Assembly: GCA_017883205.1 (NCBI GenBank)
Contig: JADGNZ010000032.1
Location: 1-64,000 of the forward strand
Source of the DNA: Thermoanaerobaculia bacterium
GTDB lineage: Bacteria > Acidobacteriota > Thermoanaerobaculia > Gp7-AA8
DNA length: 64,000 nucleotides
Reading direction: 5' to 3'
Shown: one piece after another, positions 59,918-64,000 of the stretch
Position numbering within the stretch: the stretch's first letter is position 1
How the letters are laid out: each line of letters begins with the position of its first letter
Notes under the pieces: model-generated
The model's database searches: none
Told to the model about the DNA's origin: nothing
The model's input: only the letters and a program-made list of their open reading frames with translations
Made by a program: the position numbers and the translations under genes

Positions 59918-61002
59918 TGAATGGGCGGTGCCGCGTCGCCGTTCACCTTGCCGTTTGCATCACCTGCATCGGGAGTGACATCCGTCTTCTTGCGCCTTCC
60001 GAATATCTGCCACAGTTCGCGGCGCCCGAAGAGCCCCTGAGGCCGCGTCAGCATCAGCACGATCAGCATGATCGAGTAGATGACCATGCGCGGATCGCGT
60101 CCGCCCGGCATGTAGTCCTTCACCGAGCGAAGTCCCTCGGGGAGGAACGTGAGGATGACCGCCGCAACGACGGAGCCCGAGATCGATCCGAGCCCGCCGA
60201 GAACGACCATGGCCACGACCTCGAATGACTTCACGAACATAAACATCTGCGGGTTGAGATACATCATGTAATGCGCGTAAAGCCCGCCCGCGACTCCGGC
60301 CATGAACGAGCCGATCACGAACGCCTTGACCTTGTATTTCGTCGTATCGACACCCATCGCCTCGGCGGCGATCTGGTCCTCGCGCACCGCCAGGAACGCG
60401 CGTCCTACCGACGACTGCACAAGCCGCCACGAGATGACGATCGTCAGTCCGGCCACGAGGAAGACCCAGAAGAAGTTGCTCCAGTGAGGGATGCCGCTGA
60501 AACCGCGCGCGGCACCGATCGTGTCGATGTTCAGGATGAGAACGCGGATGATCTCGCCGAATCCAAGCGTGACGATGGCGAGGTAGTCACCGCGCAACCG
60601 CAGCGACGGCAAGCCGACGAGGTAGCCGGCCAGCGCCGCCAGGAGTCCACCCGCCAGCACCGCGATGACCAGGTAGACGTTCTGCATCACGAACTGCCCC
60701 GTCCCCGCCGGCATTTTGTCCAGCCGCGGAGCGAAGTGGTAGTAGGTCAGGTAGGCGGAAAAGTACGCACCGATCGCCATGAAGCCGGCGTGCCCGAGGG
60801 AGAACTGACCGGCGTGTCCGTTGATGATGTTGAGCGAGACCGCCAGCGTGATGTTGATCCCCATGATCACGAGGATCCGGTTGTAGTAGGCGATGCCCGC
60901 GATAGGGATGGCTTCCAGCCCGTAGGAGAGGCCGATCAGCACCGCGACGAAGCCGGAGAGGAGAAGGAAGTCGCGGAGCCACCAGGGGAGGGACGTTTTC
61001 AC
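59914..61002 (-). CDS. livM: Branched-chain amino acid ABC transporter permease LivM
   Basis: 362 residues with about ten helices: NRILVIMGINITLAVSLNII and NGHAGQFSLGHAGFMAIGAY are LivM signatures, and the EAA-like loop is REDQIAAEAMGVDTTKYKVK. A charged tail extends past the last helix (about 315-362). Inner-membrane half of the channel with LivH. Its start is followed upstream by a 109-base gap that contains a palindromic repeat, unlike the tight livM-livG-livF joints. Confidence 0.95.
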   Translation of the reverse strand: MKTSLPWWLRDFLLLSGFVAVLIGLSYGLEAIPIAGIAYYNRILVIMGINITLAVSLNIINGHAGQFSLGHAGFMAIGAYFSAYLTYYHFAPRLDKMPAGTGQFVMQNVYLVIAVLAGGLLAALAGYLVGLPSLRLRGDYLAIVTLGFGEIIRVLILNIDTIGAARGFSGIPHWSNFFWVFLVAGLTIVISWRLVQSSVGRAFLAVREDQIAAEAMGVDTTKYKVKAFVIGSFMAGVAGGLYAHYMMYLNPQMFMFVKSFEVVAMVVLGGLGSISGSVVAAVILTFLPEGLRSVKDYMPGGRDPRMVIYSIMLIVLMLTRPQGLFGRRELWQIFGRRKKTDVTPDAGDANGKVNGDAAPPIQ

Positions 61003-61014
61003 GCCGCGATCCCC

Positions 61015-61110
61015 TTGAAGGATGAAGAATGAAGGATGAAGGATGAACGGCCGGAACCCAACCTGTCCGTCCTCACTTCATCCCTCATCCTTCTGCCTTC
61101 AGCCTTCATC
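61015..61110. repeat. GAAGGAT-word inverted repeat in the liv operon
   Basis: The left arm is GAAGGAT, GAAGAAT, GAAGGAT, GAAGGAT, GAA in strict 7-base phase (61017-61047). The right arm (61075-61110) is CTTCATCCCTCATCCTTCTG and CTTCAGCCTTCAT. It fills the gap between livH and livM, so it lies inside a transcribed operon. Confidence 0.85.
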
Positions 61111-61111
61111 G

Positions 61112-62026
61112 TCACACTTTCTCCGCCTGGTACTTGCCGAAGAGTCCCGACGGACGGAAGAGCAGGATGGCGATGAGGATGATGAAGGCGATGGCGTCGC
61201 GGTAGTTCGAGAAGTGGCTTCCGCCGACGAAGGACTCGATGATGCCGATGATCAACCCTCCGATCACCGCGCCCGGCACGTTGCCGATGCCGCCAAGGAC
61301 GGCGGCGATGAAGGCTTTGAGTCCGGGCATGATGCCCATCAGCGGATCGATCTTCGGGTACGACAAGCCATAGAGAATGCCAGCCACTGCCGCGAGCATC
61401 GAGCCGATGATGAAGGTCATCGAGATGATGCGGTCGGTCGGGATGCCCATCAGCGAGGCGGTCTCGAAGTTGAACGAGACGGCGCGCATGGCCCGGCCGA
61501 ATTTCGTTCCGTAGATGATGTACTGCAGGAGGCCCATGAAGATGACGGCGACTACGAGCACGATCATCTGGTAGTTCGTCGTCGTCACGCCGCCGAAGCT
61601 GATGAGGTGCTTCTCCACGAGCGTGGGGAAGAACTTGGGGTCCGCACCGAAGACGAACTGACCGCCGTACTCGAGCAGGAACGAGACGCCGATGGCCGTG
61701 ATCAGCGATGCGATGCGCGGCGCGCTGCGCAGCGGCCTGTACGCGATACGCTCGTTGAGAAAACCGAACAGACCGCAGACGACCATCGCCACGAGCATGA
61801 CCAGCCCGGCGTAGACCCAGCCGAGCGGCCCGCCATGCGTCTGGAGATGCCGTCCGGCGAAGCCGCCCGCGTAGAAACCGACGAAGGCGCCGAGCATGAA
61901 GACGTCGCCGTGAGCGAAGTTGATGAGCTTCAGGATGCCGTACACCATCGTGTAACCGAGGGCGATCAGCGCGTAGATCGCGCCGACGGCAATTCCGTTG
62001 AGCAGATTCTGGAGGATCTCCTGCAT
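61112..62026 (-). CDS. livH: Branched-chain amino acid ABC transporter permease LivH
   Basis: 304 residues with about eight helices: MQEILQNLLNGIAVGAIYAL then IALGYTMVYGILKLINFAHG and DVFMLGAFVG are the LivH start, and GRAMRAVSFNFETASLMGIP is the cytoplasmic coupling loop. Usual length. It pairs with LivM. It is second in the operon after livK. Confidence 0.96.
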   Translation of the reverse strand: MQEILQNLLNGIAVGAIYALIALGYTMVYGILKLINFAHGDVFMLGAFVGFYAGGFAGRHLQTHGGPLGWVYAGLVMLVAMVVCGLFGFLNERIAYRPLRSAPRIASLITAIGVSFLLEYGGQFVFGADPKFFPTLVEKHLISFGGVTTTNYQMIVLVVAVIFMGLLQYIIYGTKFGRAMRAVSFNFETASLMGIPTDRIISMTFIIGSMLAAVAGILYGLSYPKIDPLMGIMPGLKAFIAAVLGGIGNVPGAVIGGLIIGIIESFVGGSHFSNYRDAIAFIILIAILLFRPSGLFGKYQAEKV

Positions 62027-62041
62027 TCAGTGGCCGCTATG

Positions 62042-62111
62042 GTGTCGGGTGTCGGGTGTCGGGTGTCGGGTGTCGGGTGTCGGGTGTCGGGTGTCGGGTG
62101 TCGGGTGTCGG
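62042..62111. repeat. Ten perfect tandem copies of GTGTCGG
   Basis: Seventy bases of exact heptamer repeat begin 15 bases upstream of the livH start on the minus strand. Exact copies and a short unit make length changes by slippage likely. It is the simplest member of the GGGTGTC word family (8115, 11761, 62226). Confidence 0.95.
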
Positions 62112-62225
62112 GTGTCGGCGAGACGGTAACCGAAATCTGACTGACGTCAAGACTTGTACTCGTCGTTACGAAAAAAGATCCGGCGAACGCTACCCGCCGG
62201 ACCGTGTCCTGTAAAGATAAAGTTT

Positions 62226-62368
62226 GGTGTCGGTGTGGGGGGGTGGGGAGTCGGGTGTGGGGAGTCGGAGAAGAAGCGGCGATGTTGTCACGCTGCCGCC
62301 GGCGGGTTGCGGGAGGCGGAAGCCGGAGAAATCTCCGACCCCCGACTCCCGAAAACCGACTCCCTACT
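62226..62368. repeat. GGGAGTC-word inverted repeat after livK
   Basis: The left arm (about 62226-62272) has words GTGTCGG, TGGGGAGTCGGG and TGTGGGGAGTCGGAG. The right arm (about 62335-62366) reads TCCGACCCCCGACTCCCGAA then AACCGACTCCCTA. Between them is GC-rich sequence. On the minus strand the element starts at the end of livK and could weaken read-through into livHMGF. Confidence 0.75.
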
Positions 62369-63617
62369 TATTCGTCGCCGTCGCCGGTGCTGCTGCCGCG
62401 GGCGCCGCGCCGGTGTTCATCTCGACTTTGCCGCCCGTGGCGGGGTCGATCGTCGCTGCCAGAGTGAGCTGGCCGTTCTTGATCTCCTCGATGACGAGCT
62501 TCTTGCCCATGGCGTTGCGCTCCGGGCCGATCGTGATCGTGCCGGTGACGCCGGTGAGGCCTTTGGTCTGGGCGATGGCATCACGGAGCGACGGACCGTC
62601 GAGCTTCGAGGCGCGCTTCATGGCATCAGCAAGGGTCTTCATGTCGTCGTAGCCGAGTGCTGCCAGCGCATCGGGGGTCTGGCCGTAGCGCTCCTTGTAC
62701 TTCTGCACGAAGTTAGCGACGACCGGCGCAGGGTCGGCGTAGAAGTAGTGGTTCGTGTAGAAGGAGCCCTCGAGGGCCTTTCCGCCGATCTCGATCAGCT
62801 TGGGTGACTCCCAGCCGTCGCCGCCGAGAAGCGGGCAGGTGATGCCGAGGTCGCGAGCCTGGATGGCGATCTGACCGATGTCGGTGTAGTAGCCGGGGAC
62901 GTAGAGCAGCGAGGGGTTGGTCGCTTTGATCGCGGTGAGCTGCGAGCGGAAATCGCTGTCGCCGTTCGCATAGCTCTGCGTGCCGGCGATCTTGCCGCCG
63001 AGCGCCGTGAACTTGGCCGTGAAGACTTTGCCCAGTCCCTGCGAGTAGTCGCTCTTGACGTCGGTGAGCATGGCCACGTTCTTCGGCTTGTTGTTCGCGG
63101 TGGCCCACTGATCGGCGAAGACAGCCTGGTACTCGCCCTGATAGCTGTCGGTGAAGCAGATGCGGAAGATGTAGTCGCCCTTGCGGGTGACTTCGTCGTT
63201 GGTCGACGATGGCGTGATCATCGGCACCTTGTTCGACTGGCAGATCGGAGCCGCAGCGATGGAGGCGGAGGACGCCACTTCGCCGAGGATGGCCAGGACG
63301 TTGTTCTGTGAGATCAGCTTGGTGACGGCGTTGGCCGCCTCTTCCTGCTTGGACTGATCGTCCTCGCTGAGGACTTTGATCTTGCGTCCGTTGATGCCGC
63401 CGGCGGCGTTGATCTCGTCGGCAGCCATCATGATGCCGTTGTGCGTCGACTGGCCGAACGTGGCCTGAGCTCCGGTCATCGAGCCATACTCGCCGATGAG
63501 GATGTCGCCGCTACCAGCCGCAGTGGTGGTGTTCCCGCCGTTTTCCTTCGGCGGACAGCCGAGCAGTCCGAACGACAGCACGGCGAGGGAAATGAGAATC
63601 AGTGTGTTCTTGCGCAT
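62364..63617 (-). CDS. livK: Branched-chain amino acid ABC transporter substrate-binding lipoprotein
   Basis: 417 residues. Lipobox SFGLLGC with the lipidated Cys at residue 21, then a Leu/Ile/Val-binding-type periplasmic fold (ILIGEYGSMTGAQATFGQST, VLSEDDQSKQEEAANAVTKL, VPMITPSSTNDEVTR, SLLYVPGYYTDIGQIAIQAR, TKGLTGVTGTITIGPERNAM). It ends in a Pro/Ala/Thr tail. GAGGAGACC precedes ATG 63617. A gap of 337 bases with two repeats separates it from livH, a common place to lower expression of downstream genes relative to the binding protein. Confidence 0.95.
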   Translation of the reverse strand: MRKNTLILISLAVLSFGLLGCPPKENGGNTTTAAGSGDILIGEYGSMTGAQATFGQSTHNGIMMAADEINAAGGINGRKIKVLSEDDQSKQEEAANAVTKLISQNNVLAILGEVASSASIAAAPICQSNKVPMITPSSTNDEVTRKGDYIFRICFTDSYQGEYQAVFADQWATANNKPKNVAMLTDVKSDYSQGLGKVFTAKFTALGGKIAGTQSYANGDSDFRSQLTAIKATNPSLLYVPGYYTDIGQIAIQARDLGITCPLLGGDGWESPKLIEIGGKALEGSFYTNHYFYADPAPVVANFVQKYKERYGQTPDALAALGYDDMKTLADAMKRASKLDGPSLRDAIAQTKGLTGVTGTITIGPERNAMGKKLVIEEIKNGQLTLAATIDPATGGKVEMNTGAAPAAAAPATATNK

Positions 63618-63827
63618 AGGTCTCCTCTTCAAAGAGTTGCGGATTGTACAGCAGGCGGGAATGGTGCCAGCCTGTCGGCGACAAGCCTCGGCTGGCCGAT
63701 GACAGACCCGGCCTGAACAATCACAGACCACGGCCCGACAAAGTCAGGCCGTGGCTGGAGATCGACAGCCAAAGCTCGTCGAAGACAGGCCGTAGCCTGC
63801 GAACGGCTGGTCAGGGGCGAGTCGGGA
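63618..63827. other. Repeat-rich leader region of livK
   Basis: CCACGGCC (63728-63735) pairs with GGCCGTGG (63747-63754). The region has several related words (GACAGGCCGTAGCCTGC, GACAAGCCTCGGCTGGCC, GACAGACCCGGCCTG), so it is a cluster of short GACAGGCC-type hairpins. It separates the livK start from the end of the next gene. No promoter is obvious. Confidence 0.6.
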
Positions 63828-64000
63828 TCAACACGGCGGTGTCGTGGCGCAGTAACTGGCCGGGCTTGGTGAGCTGGCGTTCGGATTCCAGAGCGCTCTC
63901 ACCGCAGCATAAACAGGGTTCGACGTGTAGAGACACTGCACCGGGTAGGTCACATTTGGGCCGACCGTGCCGCCGCTGCCATCCGTGGGAGCATTGGGGT
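63828..64000 (-). CDS. 3' end of a secreted protein gene (cut by the window edge)
   Basis: The minus strand reads PNAPTDGSGGTVGPNVTYPV, then QCLYTSNPVYAAVRALWNPN and SPASYCATTPPC before a TGA. The Gly/Ser/Thr/Asn/Pro content, two visible Cys-containing ends and lack of stops look like the C-terminus of an exported protein, similar in style to the exported protein at 12484-13971. Only 57 codons are visible, so the call rests on composition. Confidence 0.55.
   Translation of the reverse strand, partial: PNAPTDGSGGTVGPNVTYPVQCLYTSNPVYAAVRALWNPNASSPSPASYCATTPPC

Noticed and set aside
62042-62111. Sequencing or assembly artefact
   Set aside because: Related degenerate words of the same family occur at 8115, 11761 and 62226, so the tract is plausible, although its exact copy number could be wrong.
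61043-62140. 365-codon plus-strand frame across livH
   Set aside because: It is the complement of livH and of the heptamer repeat, and ends in translated GTGTCGG repeats.

Overview
This window reads as chromosome of a GC-rich, diderm, free-living bacterium. LptD, an OmpA-family protein, several lipoproteins, a serine/threonine kinase and many secreted repeat proteins fit Acidobacteriota (something like Thermoanaerobaculia) or a neighbouring phylum. That placement is inference from gene content; there is no rRNA or other decisive marker. I see no prophage, insertion sequence, CRISPR array, plasmid function or biosynthetic cluster. Most genes are ordinary housekeeping or envelope genes. The unusual material is between the genes, and in two places inside them.

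Layout. 1-452 holds a tandem array of 22-bp hyphenated palindromes. 453-5015 is a tight run: ribF, a membrane protein, lptD and a small lipoprotein. 5020-10344 has a DUF433 antitoxin-like gene, a small unknown gene, two enzymes (a methyltransferase and a 2-hydroxyacid dehydrogenase), a YfhO-type membrane protein and a zinc-ribbon protein. 10517-13971 has hutI, a DivIVA-like gene and an exported protein. 13983-16371 is a minus-strand operon (zinc ribbon, RNase H, yggS, yggT) with a CAU tRNA upstream. 16478-23592 is minus-strand: LysM protein, lytic transglycosylase, AMMECR1, lipid-A-synthase-N protein, GT2, tatD, thiolase and an M20 peptidase. 23753-27904 is a signalling group: a Ser/Thr kinase diverging from two zinc-ribbon membrane proteins and a TPR protein. 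27986-28474 is a second array of 21-22-bp palindromes with 23 units. A broken duplicate of the TPR gene's 3' end lies at about 29.8 kb.

31.1-46.4 kb carries a serine hydrolase, smc, two Uma2 paralogues, an M61-like peptidase, a 5'-nucleotidase, a DEAD-box helicase, a nuclease-like/PIN-like gene pair, a GGDEF protein and a seven-repeat propeller protein. 46.5-56.4 kb carries a very large carboxypeptidase-regulatory-repeat protein, an ankyrin protein, three tiny cysteine-rich or unknown genes, a Rieske oxygenase with an amino-acid permease, a secreted NGP-repeat protein and a methyltransferase. 56.5-63.6 kb has an OmpA protein and a complete branched-chain amino acid ABC transporter (livKHMGF). 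The right edge cuts a secreted protein gene.

The strongest candidates for something undescribed are two. First, the two phased arrays: every unit is a short hyphenated palindrome, the repeat length is 21-22 bp (two helical turns), and the palindrome sequence changes completely while spacing is kept. Second, many intergenic inverted repeats whose arms are themselves tandem runs of 7-9-bp words. One of these sits in frame inside a membrane protein gene and another forms the N-terminal codons of hutI.
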